64,000 bases of DNA from Staphylococcus argensis (GTDB taxonomy: Bacteria > Bacillota > Bacilli > Staphylococcales > Staphylococcaceae), in the NCBI RefSeq assembly GCF_002902305.1, contig NZ_PPPX01000001.1:567655-631654 (forward strand), written 5' to 3'. A program made the translations under genes and the position numbers. This document shows positions 1 through 10,765 of this stretch, in pieces (the first letter of the stretch is position 1; each line of letters starts with the position of its first letter). Below the pieces are notes generated by a model. It made no database searches, had not been told where the DNA came from, and saw only the letters and a list, made by a program, of their open reading frames with translations.

Positions 1-1
1 T

Positions 2-373
2 AAACAACAAGACACTTTTAAACAAGAAACAAAAGCGATGAAAGATTCTAAAGATGAATATCATAAAGCCCACAAACACATCAAAAACATCGAGAACGAC
101 AAGCGTCGCGATGCGATTAAGAAATGGGATAAAGCCCTCGACAAAAAATACAAAGCGTTCGACGACTACGCTGATAAATATAATGACGCTTTGAAGAAAG
201 AGAAAGAAAAGTTTAACTATGTGCTCAAAGATGACCCAGATCAAAAAGTCATCGATAAAAAGAATAAGGAAGTCAACGATGCCTACAAAAAAGTATCTGA
301 CGGGTCTAAAAAATATCAAGATGCAATGAAGAAAGCAGACGAACAAAAACAAAACGCAGAAACATTACAATAA
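2..373 (+). CDS. YkyA-like cell-wall-binding lipoprotein, C-terminal part (5' end outside window)
   Basis: The reading frame is open from base 2 with no start required, so the gene enters from the left edge; the first ATG, at 38, is probably internal. The visible ~123 residues are almost entirely charged helix rich in Lys, Asp, Glu and Tyr, with no membrane segment. In B. subtilis and staphylococci a YkyA-family lipoprotein gene lies directly upstream of pdhA, and composition and position fit that family. The signal peptide and lipobox would lie outside the window, so the lipoprotein call is by family and context. Function is unknown; binding to the cell wall is only a family-level suggestion. 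Confidence 0.6.
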   Translation, partial: KQQDTFKQETKAMKDSKDEYHKAHKHIKNIENDKRRDAIKKWDKALDKKYKAFDDYADKYNDALKKEKEKFNYVLKDDPDQKVIDKKNKEVNDAYKKVSDGSKKYQDAMKKADEQKQNAETLQ

Positions 374-497
374 AAGTGTGCAATTGATGAAAAATATAAC
401 TTATTGAGTAATAAAATAAATATAATATAGTACGTTTATGTTGTATGCGCTTTCCTAAATGGGTTAAACTATATTTATACATCAATAAACATACTAG

Positions 498-539
498 TAC
501 AGTTGAAGAAATGCTATTAGTACAGCTGTGATTCTGTAC
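498..539. promoter_or_regulatory. Dyad of GTACAG/CTGTAC upstream of the pdh promoter
   Basis: GTACAG occurs at 498-503 and 520-525 and its inverted form CTGTAC at 534-539, about 35-75 bp upstream of the pdhA -35 box. The inner pair forms a 6-bp dyad around 8 bp. It could be an operator, but no known regulator site was recognised. Confidence 0.3.
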
Positions 540-573
540 CTGTGTGCGTTGATACAGAACATTTTATATTTAG

Positions 574-602
574 TTAACAGTATATTCTTATTATGGTACA
601 AT
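574..602 (+). promoter_or_regulatory. Sigma-A promoter of the pdh operon
   Basis: A -35 TTAACA (574-579), a 17-bp spacer and a -10 TACAAT (597-602) with an extended TGn (594-596). The expected start of transcription is near 609, about 45 nt before pdhA. Confidence 0.7.
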
Positions 603-654
603 AGTAGTGGATTAAAAAGAATATCTATTATACGGGAAAGGTATGGTGAATTGA

Positions 655-1767
<1,113 letters not shown>

Positions 1768-1770
1768 CCC

Positions 1771-2748
1771 ATGGCACAAATGACAATGGTTCAAGCGATT
1801 AATAACGCGCTTAAAACTGAATTACAAAACGACGAAGATGTTTTAATTTTCGGTGAAGACGTCGGTGTTAACGGTGGTGTATTCCGTGTAACTGAAGGGT
1901 TACAGAAAGAATTCGGTGAAGATCGTGTATTTGATACACCATTAGCGGAATCTGGTATCGGCGGTTTAGCTTTAGGTTTATCGACTCAAGGCTTCCGTCC
2001 GGTTATGGAAATCCAATTCTTAGGTTTCGTATTTGAAGTGTTTGATGAGGTTGCAGGTCAAATCGCTCGTACGCGTTTCCGTGCAGGCGGTTCTAAAGCT
2101 GCTCCAATTACAATTCGTACACCATTTGGTGGGGGAGTACATACACCTGAATTGCACGCGGATAACCTTGAAGGTATCTTAGCGCAATCTCCAGGATTAC
2201 GTGTAGTTATTCCTTCTAACCCATACGATGCTAAAGGGCTACTCATCTCAGCTATCCGTAGCAATGACCCTGTCGTATACTTAGAACACATGAAACTTTA
2301 CCGTTCATTCCGCGAAGAAGTTCCTGAAGAAGAATACACAGTTGAACTTGATAAAGCGAGCGTTAAACAAGAAGGTAACGATATTACTTTAATCGCATAT
2401 GGTGCGATGGTTCAGGAGTTTCTTAAAGCAGCTGAAGAGCTTGAAAAAGACGGTTACTCTGTCGAAGTCATTGACTTACGCAGTGTTCAACCGATCGATA
2501 TCGATACACTTGTAGCTTCTGTTGAAAAAACAGGACGTGCAGTAGTTGTTCAAGAAGCGCAACGTCAAGCTGGTGTAGGTGCTACAGTAGCAGCTGAATT
2601 ATCAGAAAGAGCAATCCTTTCTCTTGAAGCACCAATCGCTCGTGTAGCAGCAGCTGATACAGTATATCCATTTACTCAAGCTGAGAACGTTTGGCTACCA
2701 AACAAGAATGACATCGTAGAACAAGCGAAAGCAACGTTAGAATTCTAA
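1771..2748 (+). CDS. pdhB: Pyruvate dehydrogenase E1 component, beta subunit
   Basis: This is the beta chain of the E1 heterotetramer, which supplies part of the ThDP pocket and contacts the E2 peripheral-subunit-binding domain. At 325 residues it is full length, with the transketolase pyrimidine-binding half first and the transketolase C-terminal half (about 195-320) after. An AAGGAG at the end of pdhA precedes the ATG. A 148-nt gap separates it from pdhC, longer than elsewhere in the operon; I see no convincing terminator or second promoter in that gap, so pdhCD probably stays on the same transcript. Confidence 0.96.
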   Translation: MAQMTMVQAINNALKTELQNDEDVLIFGEDVGVNGGVFRVTEGLQKEFGEDRVFDTPLAESGIGGLALGLSTQGFRPVMEIQFLGFVFEVFDEVAGQIARTRFRAGGSKAAPITIRTPFGGGVHTPELHADNLEGILAQSPGLRVVIPSNPYDAKGLLISAIRSNDPVVYLEHMKLYRSFREEVPEEEYTVELDKASVKQEGNDITLIAYGAMVQEFLKAAEELEKDGYSVEVIDLRSVQPIDIDTLVASVEKTGRAVVVQEAQRQAGVGATVAAELSERAILSLEAPIARVAAADTVYPFTQAENVWLPNKNDIVEQAKATLEF

Positions 2749-2896
2749 TTAAAGTATCATGGTAAAGAGGAGTTAGAAATAATTAAAGATGTTGGCCTAT
2801 GATAAGGGTTCTAGTGATGATTATTTCGGCTTCATCTTTACTGTTTTTAAGATGATAAGCACAGAATTTATATTGAAACATTAGGAGGACAAGAAC

Positions 2897-4210
2897 GTGG
2901 CATTTGAATTTAAACTACCTGATATTGGTGAAGGTATCCATGAAGGTGAAATTGTAAAATGGTTCGTTAAAGCTGGAGACACTATCGAAGAAGATGACGT
3001 TCTAGCTGAAGTACAAAATGATAAATCCGTTGTTGAAATTCCATCTCCTGTTGCTGGTACGATTGAAGAAGTATTAGTTGACGAAGGTACAGTAGCAGTA
3101 GTAGGCGACACAATCGTTAAGATTGATGCACCTGATGCTGAAGAGATGCAATTCAAAGGCGGAGACCACGACGATTCTGGCAAAGAAGAAGCTTCAGAAA
3201 AAGAAACGCAAAGCCAAGAAGAATCTACTTCTGAACAATCAGAATCAGCGGCATCTACTTCATCTGAAGAAGTGGATGAGAACAAACGCGTTAAAGCAAT
3301 GCCATCTGTACGTAAATATGCACGTGAAAATGGCGTAAATATTAAAGCAGTTAATGGTACAGGTAAACATGGACGTATTCTCAAAGAAGACGTTGATGCA
3401 TATCTTAACGGTGATGCTTCAGCAGCATCAGGTGAAGAAGTGGCTGCTACAGAAGCACCTGCAGCAAGTGCATCTGTACAATCAGCACCTGTATCAACTG
3501 AAGGTGACTTCCCAGAAACTACTGAGAACATCCCAGCTATGCGTAAAGCAATTGCGAAAGCGATGGTTAATTCTAAACATACGGCACCACACGTAACATT
3601 GATGGACGAAATCGATGTACAACAATTATGGGATCACCGTAAGAAATTCAAAGAAATCGCTGCAGAACAAGGTACTAAGTTAACATTCTTACCTTACGTT
3701 GTTAAAGCACTTGTTTCAGCATTGAAAAAATATCCAGCACTTAACACTTCATTCAACGAAGAAGAAGGTACGATTACTCATAAACACTACTGGAACATCG
3801 GTATTGCAGCAGATACTGAACGTGGATTACTCGTTCCAGTTGTGAAACATGCTGATCGTAAATCTATCTTCGAAATCTCTGATGAAATCAATGAACTTGC
3901 AGTTAAAGCCAGAGATGGTAAACTAACATCAGAAGAAATGAAAGGTGCTACTTGCACAATCAGTAACATTGGTTCTGCAGGTGGACAATGGTTTACACCA
4001 GTAATCAACCATCCTGAGGTTGCGATCTTAGGTATCGGTCGTATTGCTCAAAAACCAATTGTGAAAGATGGAGAAATCATAGCTGCACCAGTTCTAGCAT
4101 TATCATTAAGCTTTGATCACAGACAAATTGATGGTGCAACAGGTCAAAACGCTATGAATCACATCAAACGCTTATTAAATAATCCAGAATTATTATTAAT
4201 GGAGGGGTAA
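2897..4210 (+). CDS. pdhC: Dihydrolipoamide acetyltransferase, E2 of pyruvate dehydrogenase
   Basis: This is the core of the complex and transfers the acetyl group from lipoamide to CoA. Domains in order: one lipoyl domain (about 1-78, lipoylated Lys43 in NDKSVVEIP), an Ala/Ser/Glu-rich linker, the peripheral subunit-binding domain (about 133-170), a second Ala-rich linker, and the catalytic domain (about 205-437) with the DHRQIDG motif at 407-413 holding the catalytic His. The start is GTG at 2897, chosen because an AGGAGG lies 8 nt upstream and the protein begins with the usual lipoyl-domain N-terminus. Having one lipoyl domain is normal for Gram-positive E2. Confidence 0.96.
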   Translation: MAFEFKLPDIGEGIHEGEIVKWFVKAGDTIEEDDVLAEVQNDKSVVEIPSPVAGTIEEVLVDEGTVAVVGDTIVKIDAPDAEEMQFKGGDHDDSGKEEASEKETQSQEESTSEQSESAASTSSEEVDENKRVKAMPSVRKYARENGVNIKAVNGTGKHGRILKEDVDAYLNGDASAASGEEVAATEAPAASASVQSAPVSTEGDFPETTENIPAMRKAIAKAMVNSKHTAPHVTLMDEIDVQQLWDHRKKFKEIAAEQGTKLTFLPYVVKALVSALKKYPALNTSFNEEEGTITHKHYWNIGIAADTERGLLVPVVKHADRKSIFEISDEINELAVKARDGKLTSEEMKGATCTISNIGSAGGQWFTPVINHPEVAILGIGRIAQKPIVKDGEIIAAPVLALSLSFDHRQIDGATGQNAMNHIKRLLNNPELLLMEG

Positions 4211-4213
4211 AAC

Positions 4214-5620
4214 ATGGTAGTTGGAGATTTTCCAATTGAAACAGACACTATAGTTATCGGAGCAGGCCCAGGGGGTTACGTAGCTGCTATTCGCGCGGCT
4301 CAATTAGGCCAAAAGGTAACAATCGTTGAGAAAGGCAACTTAGGTGGTGTGTGCTTAAACGTTGGTTGTATTCCATCTAAAGCATTATTACACGTTTCTC
4401 ACCGTTTTGAAGAAGCTCAAAGCTCTGAAAATCTTGGTGTAGTTGCTGAAAACGTTCAACTTAAATTTGATCAAGTACAAGAGTTCAAAAACTCTGTAGT
4501 AAATAAATTAACAGGCGGCGTTGAAGGCTTACTTAAAGGTAATAAAGTTGAAATTGTTAAAGGTGAAGCTTACTTCGTAGATAACAATAGCTTACGTGTT
4601 ATGGACGAAAAATCAGCTCAAACTTACAACTTCAAAAATGCGATCATCGCAACAGGTTCTAGACCAATCGAAATTCCAAACTTCGAATTTGGTGAACGCG
4701 TTATCGACTCAACTGGTGCGTTAAACCTTAAAGAAGCACCTAAGAAATTAGTTGTTGTAGGTGGCGGTTACATCGGTTCAGAATTAAGTACAGCATACGC
4801 TAACTTCGGTACTGACGTAACTATCCTTGAAGGTGCGAAAGACATCTTAGGTGGATTCGAGAAACAAATGACTCAACCTGTTAAAAAAGGTATGAAAGAA
4901 AAAGGTATAGAAATCATCACTGAAGCAATGGCGAAATCAGCTGAAGAAACTGAAGACGGCGTGAAAGTAACTTACGAAGCTAAAGGTGAAGAACAAACAA
5001 TCGAAGCAGACTACGTATTAGTTACTGTAGGTCGTCGTCCAAACACTGACGAATTAGGTCTTGAAGAATTAGGACTTAAATTCGGTGAACGTGGTTTATT
5101 AGAAGTTGACAAACAAAGTCGTACTTCTATCGACAACATCTACGCTATCGGTGACATCGTACCAGGACTTGCACTTGCACACAAAGCAAGCTACGAAGGT
5201 AAAGTAGCAGCTGAAGCTATCGATGGACAAGCTGCAGAAGTAGACTACATCGGTATGCCAGCTGTAGCATTCACTGATCCTGAATTAGCTCAAGTAGGCT
5301 ACACTGAAGCGCAAGCTAAAGAAAAAGGCTTAGATTACAAAGCATCTAAATTCCCTTACGCTGCTAACGGCCGTGCATTATCATTAGACGATACTACTGG
5401 TTTCGTTAAATTAATCACACTTAAAGAAGATAACACAGTTATCGGTGCTCAAGTAGCAGGTACAGGTGCTTCAGATGTTATTTCTGAACTTGGCTTAGCT
5501 ATCGAAGCAGGTATGAATGCTGAAGACTTAGCATTAACAGTACATGCTCACCCAACTTTAGGTGAAATGTCTATGGAAACTGCTGAGAAAGCATTAGGTT
5601 TACCAATCCACACTATGTAA
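4214..5620 (+). CDS. pdhD: Dihydrolipoamide dehydrogenase, E3
   Basis: This FAD- and NAD-dependent disulfide oxidoreductase reoxidises the E2 dihydrolipoyl group and can also serve other 2-oxoacid dehydrogenase complexes. It has 468 residues. An N-terminal FAD dinucleotide fold (GAGPGG) is followed by the redox pair Cys47 and Cys52 (CLNVGC), a central NAD fold (GGGYIGSE), and the C-terminal dimer domain with the HAHPTLGE motif carrying the His-Glu catalytic dyad. It follows pdhC after 3 nt and closes the operon; two hairpins lie downstream. Confidence 0.97.
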   Translation: MVVGDFPIETDTIVIGAGPGGYVAAIRAAQLGQKVTIVEKGNLGGVCLNVGCIPSKALLHVSHRFEEAQSSENLGVVAENVQLKFDQVQEFKNSVVNKLTGGVEGLLKGNKVEIVKGEAYFVDNNSLRVMDEKSAQTYNFKNAIIATGSRPIEIPNFEFGERVIDSTGALNLKEAPKKLVVVGGGYIGSELSTAYANFGTDVTILEGAKDILGGFEKQMTQPVKKGMKEKGIEIITEAMAKSAEETEDGVKVTYEAKGEEQTIEADYVLVTVGRRPNTDELGLEELGLKFGERGLLEVDKQSRTSIDNIYAIGDIVPGLALAHKASYEGKVAAEAIDGQAAEVDYIGMPAVAFTDPELAQVGYTEAQAKEKGLDYKASKFPYAANGRALSLDDTTGFVKLITLKEDNTVIGAQVAGTGASDVISELGLAIEAGMNAEDLALTVHAHPTLGEMSMETAEKALGLPIHTM

Positions 5621-5693
5621 TTGAGTAGAAATTTGATTTAACTTCATTGTGAGTTGAACGATTTCTCTAATAGTTATAAAATAGCTGTCTAAG

Positions 5694-5720
5694 CGCTTAA
5701 AGTTTTATCAACTTTAAGCG
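5694..5720 (+). terminator. Hairpin after pdhD
   Basis: A perfect 11-bp stem, CGCTTAAAGTT / AACTTTAAGCG, around a 5-nt loop. There is no clear T-run, so it is probably an RNA 3'-end stabiliser or a weak first terminator ahead of the next hairpin. Confidence 0.45.
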
Positions 5721-5738
5721 TCTAGATTGTCTCGAAGG

Positions 5739-5780
5739 GCAGGACAATGAAATCATGTCGATTTCTGTCCTGCTCTTTTC
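5739..5780 (+). terminator. Terminator of the pdh operon
   Basis: The stem GCAGGACA/TGTCCTGC is stacked on an inner GAAATC/GATTTC stem, followed by TCTTTTC. The inner GAAATC...GATTTCTGT design is shared with the repeat modules found elsewhere in the window. Confidence 0.65.
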
Positions 5781-5804
5781 ATGTAGAAAGGAGTATGAAT
5801 AAAG

Positions 5805-6077
5805 ATGGAATATCATTATCCTATTGATTTAGATTGGTCGAATGATGAAATGATGGATGTGATCGCCTTTTTCAACCAAATTGAAGCATATTATGAATCT
5901 CATGTAAAAAGCGATCAAGTCATCGAGCACTACAAACGTTTTAAAAACGTTGTACCAAGCAAAGCAGAAGAGAAACAAATCTTTAAAACCTTTGAAAAAG
6001 CAAGCGGCTACAACAGTTATAAAGTCGTACAATTGGCGAAGAGTGAACCGGGTACAACAATTTCTCATTCATCATAA
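5805..6077 (+). CDS. UPF0223 family protein (YktA-like)
   Basis: A 90-residue, acidic, helical protein of the UPF0223 family, which has no established function. The N-terminus begins with the family's typical Tyr-Pro-Ile-Asp-Leu-Asp-Trp stretch. An AAAGGAG ribosome site lies upstream. It sits just after the pdh operon, as in staphylococci and bacilli. It has no signal peptide or membrane helix, so it is cytosolic. It may be transcribed by read-through of the pdh terminator, since I see no strong promoter in the short space before it. Confidence 0.85.
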   Translation: MEYHYPIDLDWSNDEMMDVIAFFNQIEAYYESHVKSDQVIEHYKRFKNVVPSKAEEKQIFKTFEKASGYNSYKVVQLAKSEPGTTISHSS

Positions 6078-6094
6078 AATAGTTCTTGCTATTG

Positions 6095-6163
6095 AAGCTA
6101 TATTTTGGTACTTTTATTAAGCAATAAACAAAAAGTTTAGTAAAAGTAAACAAAGTATAGCTT
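6095..6163. promoter_or_regulatory. Two-step dyad upstream of the pot operon, possible operator
   Basis: AAGCTATA (6095-6102) pairs with TATAGCTT (6156-6163), and inside these TACTTTTA (6109-6116) pairs with TAAAAGTA (6141-6148). The dyad lies between UPF0223 and the regulator gene and may be an autoregulatory operator or a mixed terminator/leader structure. Confidence 0.4.
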
Positions 6164-6191
6164 TTAATTTATGGATTGAAAAGGTGACACT

Positions 6192-6728
6192 ATGGACATC
6201 GGGCAACGTTTAAAAACTTTAAGACAAATCAAAGGTCTAACGCAAGAAGAATTAGCTGAACGTACAGATTTATCAAAGGGTTACATTAGTCAAATTGAGA
6301 GTGGTTATGCTTCTCCAAGTATGGATACCTTTCTATCGATTCTTGAAGTGATGAATACGGATCCGAGTACATTTTTCAAAAAACAAAGTGAAACACGCGT
6401 ACTTTATAAGGCAGACCAACAGCACTGCTATGACGAGTACGATGAAGGTTACGTCTTGAATTGGCTGGTCAATCAGTCACATGACTTTGAGATGGATCCG
6501 CTAAAGATAACACTACGTCCACATGCCAAGTACAAAGCGTTTGCACCATCGAATTCTGAAACATTCGTTTATTGCTTGAAAGGTCAGATACAACTTCAAT
6601 TAGGGAGTTCGGAATATATAGCAGAGACAGGAGATGCGCTCTACTTCAAAGCGAATCAATCCCATTGCTTATCGAATCCAAGTGAAGTAGAAACTGAAAT
6701 CATGGTCGTAACGACATCGACGAGTTAG
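6192..6728 (+). CDS. XRE-family regulator with cupin domain, first gene of the pot operon
   Basis: A 178-residue regulator of the PuuR type. Residues 1-63 form an XRE helix-turn-helix ([20 protein letters not shown], then [12 protein letters not shown]), and residues 100-175 a cupin_2 fold that usually senses a small ligand. It lies 10 nt upstream of potA in the same orientation, so it most likely senses polyamines, or reports polyamine supply, and controls the transporter operon and itself. The ligand is inferred from context only. In S. aureus the equivalent gene has the same place at the head of potABCD. Confidence 0.85.
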   Translation: MDIGQRLKTLRQIKGLTQEELAERTDLSKGYISQIESGYASPSMDTFLSILEVMNTDPSTFFKKQSETRVLYKADQQHCYDEYDEGYVLNWLVNQSHDFEMDPLKITLRPHAKYKAFAPSNSETFVYCLKGQIQLQLGSSEYIAETGDALYFKANQSHCLSNPSEVETEIMVVTTSTS

Positions 6729-6738
6729 GAGGAAAGTG

Positions 6739-7839
6739 ATGGCACTCTTGTCTTTTCATAATGTGAGTAAACAATATCAAGATACAACAGTGCTTGATGA
6801 GATTAATTTAGATATTGAAGCAGGACATTTCTATACTTTGCTTGGGCCCTCAGGCTGTGGTAAGACGACGATACTAAAGCTGATTGCCGGGTTTGAGTAT
6901 GCTGATAGCGGTCAAGTTATGTATCAAGGCCACGATTTGCAAGCCGTGCCCGCCAACCAACGACAAGTTAACACGGTCTTTCAAGACTACGCGCTCTTTC
7001 CACACTTGAACGTGTTTGACAATATTGCCTTTGGTTTGAAATTGAAAAAGCTGAGTCGTGCCCAGATTAAAGCCAAGGTTACAGAAGCGTTACAACTCGT
7101 GAAATTGAGCGGCTATGAGACACGTCGAATTGAGGAAATGAGTGGAGGCCAACGTCAGCGTGTGGCCATTGCTCGAGCTATCGTCAACGAGCCTGAAATC
7201 TTGCTGCTCGACGAATCACTTTCAGCACTCGATTTAAAATTACGCACAGAAATGCAGTATGAATTACGTGAACTGCAATCGCGATTAGGCATCACGTTTA
7301 TCTTCGTCACTCACGATCAAGAGGAAGCGTTGGCATTGAGCGATTACATCTTTGTGTTGAAAGATGGTAAGATTCAGCAATTTGGTACGCCGAATGATAT
7401 TTATGATGAACCTGTCAATCGCTTCGTCGCTGACTTCATCGGTGAATCGAATATTATTGAAGGTACTATGGTGGAAGATTTCAAGGTGAATATTTATGGT
7501 CAAGACTTCGAGTGTGTGGATCAAGGTATTCCATCAGGGCAAGAAGTTGAAGTGGTGATTCGACCTGAGGATATTTCGCTCGTTTCTCAACAGAGCGGAT
7601 TATTTGAAGTAACGGTGGACTCTAAATTATTTAGAGGTGTTCACTATGAGCTGATTTGCCGAGATCAACGTGGTTACGAATGGATCATTCACTCGACTCA
7701 AAGTACTGAAGTCGGCGAGGTCGTAGGATTATATTTTGACCCTGAAGCCATTCACATCATGGTACCAGGCGAAACAGAAGCAGAGTTTGATCAACGTATT
7801 GAAAGTTATGAGGACACGGCAAATGACAAGACTGAATAA
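6739..7839 (+). CDS. potA: Spermidine/putrescine ABC transporter, ATP-binding protein
   Basis: The ATPase that powers polyamine import. With the ATG at 6739 it has 366 residues: Walker [10 protein letters not shown] at 36-44, signature SGGQRQR, Walker [13 protein letters not shown] and the H-loop in FVTHDQEEA, followed by a C-terminal TOBE-type domain from about residue 280. A GTG at 6736 is also in frame, but the AGGAGG at 6727-6732 spaces better to the ATG. The gene overlaps the start of potB, as expected for tight coupling. Confidence 0.92.
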   Translation: MALLSFHNVSKQYQDTTVLDEINLDIEAGHFYTLLGPSGCGKTTILKLIAGFEYADSGQVMYQGHDLQAVPANQRQVNTVFQDYALFPHLNVFDNIAFGLKLKKLSRAQIKAKVTEALQLVKLSGYETRRIEEMSGGQRQRVAIARAIVNEPEILLLDESLSALDLKLRTEMQYELRELQSRLGITFIFVTHDQEEALALSDYIFVLKDGKIQQFGTPNDIYDEPVNRFVADFIGESNIIEGTMVEDFKVNIYGQDFECVDQGIPSGQEVEVVIRPEDISLVSQQSGLFEVTVDSKLFRGVHYELICRDQRGYEWIIHSTQSTEVGEVVGLYFDPEAIHIMVPGETEAEFDQRIESYEDTANDKTE

Positions 7840-8626
7840 ACTATTATTAGTCCCATACGTATTATGACTTGCTATATTTATTATTATTCCTATATTACTG
7901 TTGATTTATTTTTCGCTCACGGATAGCGCAGGCCACTGGAGTTTAAGTAACTATCACCAAATCATGAGTTGGCAATACGTAAAGATGTTTAGCGAGTCAA
8001 TGATTTACGCTTTCATTATCACACTCTTTACGCTGCTCGTGAGTTATCCAGCTGCCTACTATGTGGCACAATCACAGCATCAACAAATGTTGCTCCTCAT
8101 CTTAATCGTGCCAACATGGATCAATTTACTACTCAAGACCTATGCATTTATCGGGATCTTCAGTCATGATGGTATTATTAATCGCATTTTACATGCTGTT
8201 CATCTTCCTGAGTTGAATATCCTGTTCACTGGTCCAGCGTTTGTGATTGTAGCGGTTTATATCTACATCCCTTTTATGATCTTACCTATCTTCAATAGCT
8301 TGCGTGACATACCACACCAATTGATACAGGCGGCGAATGATTTAGGCGCTACATCTTGGATTACATTTCGTAAGGTCATTTTTCCTTTGAGTTTAAAAGG
8401 CGTGATGACAGGCGTTCAAGTTACCTTTATACCTGCACTATCGCTATTTATGATTACACGACTCATTGCAGGAAACAAAGTGATCAACATTGGTACAGCG
8501 ATTGAGGAACAATTTTTAGTCATACAGAATTATGGACTTGGGTCTGCGATCGCGCTTGTACTCGTCATCTTTATGGTGTTCGTACTTATCGTGACACAAA
8601 TGATACAACATGAGGGAAGAGGGTGA
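7823..8626 (+). pseudogene. potB: Spermidine/putrescine permease PotB, interrupted by an in-frame TGA
   Basis: The frame begins with ATG at 7823, overlapping the end of potA, and would give a normal 267-residue permease, but codon 15 (7865-7867) is TGA. It lies inside the first membrane helix, where a Trp (TGG) would fit. After it the frame is intact to 8626, with the BPD-transporter EAA-like loop (DLGATSWITFRKVIFPLS) and about six helices. A TTG at 7901 could restart translation but has no ribosome site and would remove much of helix 1. Either the gene is freshly inactivated or the base is a sequencing error; the intact remainder and neighbours favour a recent event. Confidence 0.8.
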
Positions 8627-8631
8627 ACAGA

Positions 8632-9438
8632 ATGCGTTGGCAAGGCAAAGTATATTTGACATGTCTCATTCTCTTTCTGTACTTTCCAATCATCTTCTTG
8701 ATGATTTATTCATTTAATAGCGCGAACAATATGATTGAATTTAAAGGCTTTACGCTCGACCACTATGCATCTTTGTTCTCAAATGTGCATCTGATGAGTG
8801 TGATGCTCAATACTGTTAGTGTCGCGTTGTTAGCGGCAGCTATTGCGACGGTGATCGGAACATTCGGAGCGATAGGTGTCTACCATTTGCGACAACGAAA
8901 GATTAAGACGACAATAACCGCTTTGAATAACGTACTGATGGTATCATCAGACGTCGTTATTGGTGCGTCATTTTTAATCATGTTTATCGCTATAGGTCAG
9001 GTCACGGGTTTCGGACTCGGCTTTACTACAGTGCTCATTTCTCATATCGCTTTCTGTATACCGATTGTCTTTATTCTCGTATTGCCACAGCTTTATGACA
9101 TGAATCACAATATCTTGAATGCGGCTCGAGACCTTGGTGCGACAGAAGGACAAGTGTTGAGTAAGGTATTGTTGCCACAACTTACACCTGCAATTATCGG
9201 CGGTTTCTTTATGGCTTTGACCTACTCACTCGATGATTTCACTGTGAGTTTCTTTGTTACTGGAAACGGCTTTAGTGTTCTTTCCGTAGAGGTTTATGCC
9301 ATGGCTCGTAAAGGTATTAGTATGGAAATTAATGCTATCTCAACCCTGATCTTCCTCTTCATCATGCTTGGCATAGCAGGTTATTATATTTTAAAAAGAC
9401 GTTCTAACAAGTCGAGAAAGCGAGGGCTACCATCATGA
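8632..9438 (+). CDS. potC: Spermidine/putrescine ABC transporter, permease
   Basis: The second inner-membrane channel subunit of the polyamine importer, about 268 residues with roughly six helices and the EAA loop DLGATEGQVLSKVLLPQL that docks on PotA. I chose ATG 8632 because GAGGGTGA lies 5 nt upstream; a GTG at 8623 overlapping the potB stop is also possible. If potB is really inactive, PotC would have no partner and the importer would not assemble, yet this gene shows no damage itself. Confidence 0.9.
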   Translation: MRWQGKVYLTCLILFLYFPIIFLMIYSFNSANNMIEFKGFTLDHYASLFSNVHLMSVMLNTVSVALLAAAIATVIGTFGAIGVYHLRQRKIKTTITALNNVLMVSSDVVIGASFLIMFIAIGQVTGFGLGFTTVLISHIAFCIPIVFILVLPQLYDMNHNILNAARDLGATEGQVLSKVLLPQLTPAIIGGFFMALTYSLDDFTVSFFVTGNGFSVLSVEVYAMARKGISMEINAISTLIFLFIMLGIAGYYILKRRSNKSRKRGLPS

Positions 9439-10505
9439 TGAGATTAATACAATGGGTTGGTGGAGCGATCATTATTGGCATACTTGCCCTCGTCATCAGT
9501 CATCAATTGACGGCGCAGAAATCAAAGCACCAAGAGAAAGTTTATATTTATAACTGGGGAGAATATATTGACCCAAGTTTAATCAAACAATTTGAGAAAC
9601 AAACCGGTATCAAAGTAATTTATGAAACTTTCGATTCCAATGAAGCGATGGAAGCAAAGATACGTAATGGGGGTACGCATTATGATGTTGCCTTTCCGAG
9701 TGAGTATACGGTAGAAAAACTAAAGAAAGAACATATGCTGTTACCACTCGATCATCAGAAATTACCACATTATAAAAATCTAGATTCTGCCTATTTAAAT
9801 CAAGATTTTGACCCTCAAAACCGTTATTCTATCCCGTATTTCTTTGGCACAGTCGGCATATTATATAATAAAGATCACTATCCTAACATCAAGTTTGATT
9901 CTTGGAAAGATTTAACGCGCCCTGAATTGAAGAACGACGTATTATTGGTAGATGGTGCGCGAGAAGTGATAGGTTTGTCTTTGAATCGTTATGGTTATAG
10001 TCTAAATGATACATCCGAAACGCATCTTAATCGTGCGCAGAATTTCCTTGATGAGTTGAAACCTCAAGTTAAAGGTGTCGTAGGGGATGAAGTAACGATG
10101 ATGATGACGCAACACGAAGCGAATGTAGCAGTGGTTTGGAGTGGTGTGGCAACACCGATCGTTCAAGAACATCCTGAGTTTGAATATGTGATTCCTAAAG
10201 AGGGCTCTAACGTGTGGATTGATAACATTGTTATACCCAAAACAGCGCAGAATAAAGAAGCGGCGTATCGCTTTATAGACTTTTTACTAGAAGCACGTAA
10301 CAGTAAACAGAATACGGAATGGGTAGGGTACGCAACGCCGAATAAAGCAGCGCGGGCTCAGTTGCCAGCTGAAATAAAGAATGATACACGCTTTTATCCT
10401 ACTCAGAAGCAACAACGTCAGTTAGAAGTTTATCGTGATTTAGGTTCGCAGCATTTGAGTGAGTATAATGAACGATTCTTAAACTTTAAGATGGGATTGC
10501 AGTAA
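9435..10505 (+). CDS. potD: Spermidine/putrescine-binding protein
   Basis: The extracytoplasmic receptor that captures polyamines and delivers them to PotBC. It has 356 residues: an N-terminal hydrophobic segment (about 9-27) and then a bacterial type-1 periplasmic-binding fold beginning KVYIYNWGEYIDPS, the family hallmark. No cysteine follows the hydrophobic segment, so it is not a lipoprotein and is probably held by an uncleaved N-terminal anchor. Its ATG overlaps the potC stop. It is the last gene of the operon. Confidence 0.9.
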   Translation: MMRLIQWVGGAIIIGILALVISHQLTAQKSKHQEKVYIYNWGEYIDPSLIKQFEKQTGIKVIYETFDSNEAMEAKIRNGGTHYDVAFPSEYTVEKLKKEHMLLPLDHQKLPHYKNLDSAYLNQDFDPQNRYSIPYFFGTVGILYNKDHYPNIKFDSWKDLTRPELKNDVLLVDGAREVIGLSLNRYGYSLNDTSETHLNRAQNFLDELKPQVKGVVGDEVTMMMTQHEANVAVVWSGVATPIVQEHPEFEYVIPKEGSNVWIDNIVIPKTAQNKEAAYRFIDFLLEARNSKQNTEWVGYATPNKAARAQLPAEIKNDTRFYPTQKQQRQLEVYRDLGSQHLSEYNERFLNFKMGLQ

Positions 10506-10620
10506 AGTATAATAAGATTGATTAAATATGTGTGAGTAGTTATTTAATCGTGAATTAGATATAATGAGACGAAAAGAAATGAATACACAAATATAATAGA
10601 ACTTAATTACATATAGATGG

Positions 10621-10689
10621 CACCGACGCTTTCAAGTTGATAAGCTGTAAATGATTGAAGATGCAGCGCACTTTCTGAAGGCGTCGATG
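10621..10689. other. Imperfect long stem between potD and the next gene
   Basis: A 14-nt arm at 10621-10634 pairs with 10676-10689, with one A-C mismatch and one G-U. No T-run follows, so it is not an obvious terminator. It could be a leader structure of the downstream membrane-protein gene. The rest of 10506-10765 shows nothing I recognise. Confidence 0.3.
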
Positions 10690-10765
10690 ATGATTTGAGA
10701 TTAACGCTCGATGATGATGATGTCCATCCTGTGTAATTCAACAAGACATATAAGGAGCTGTTAGT

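Noticed and set aside
2881-3531. 216-codon open frame on the minus strand inside pdhC
   Set aside because: It is antisense to the lipoyl and linker regions of pdhC, is rich in Ser and Thr from mirrored Glu/Ala codons, and has no ribosome site; a shadow of biased composition.
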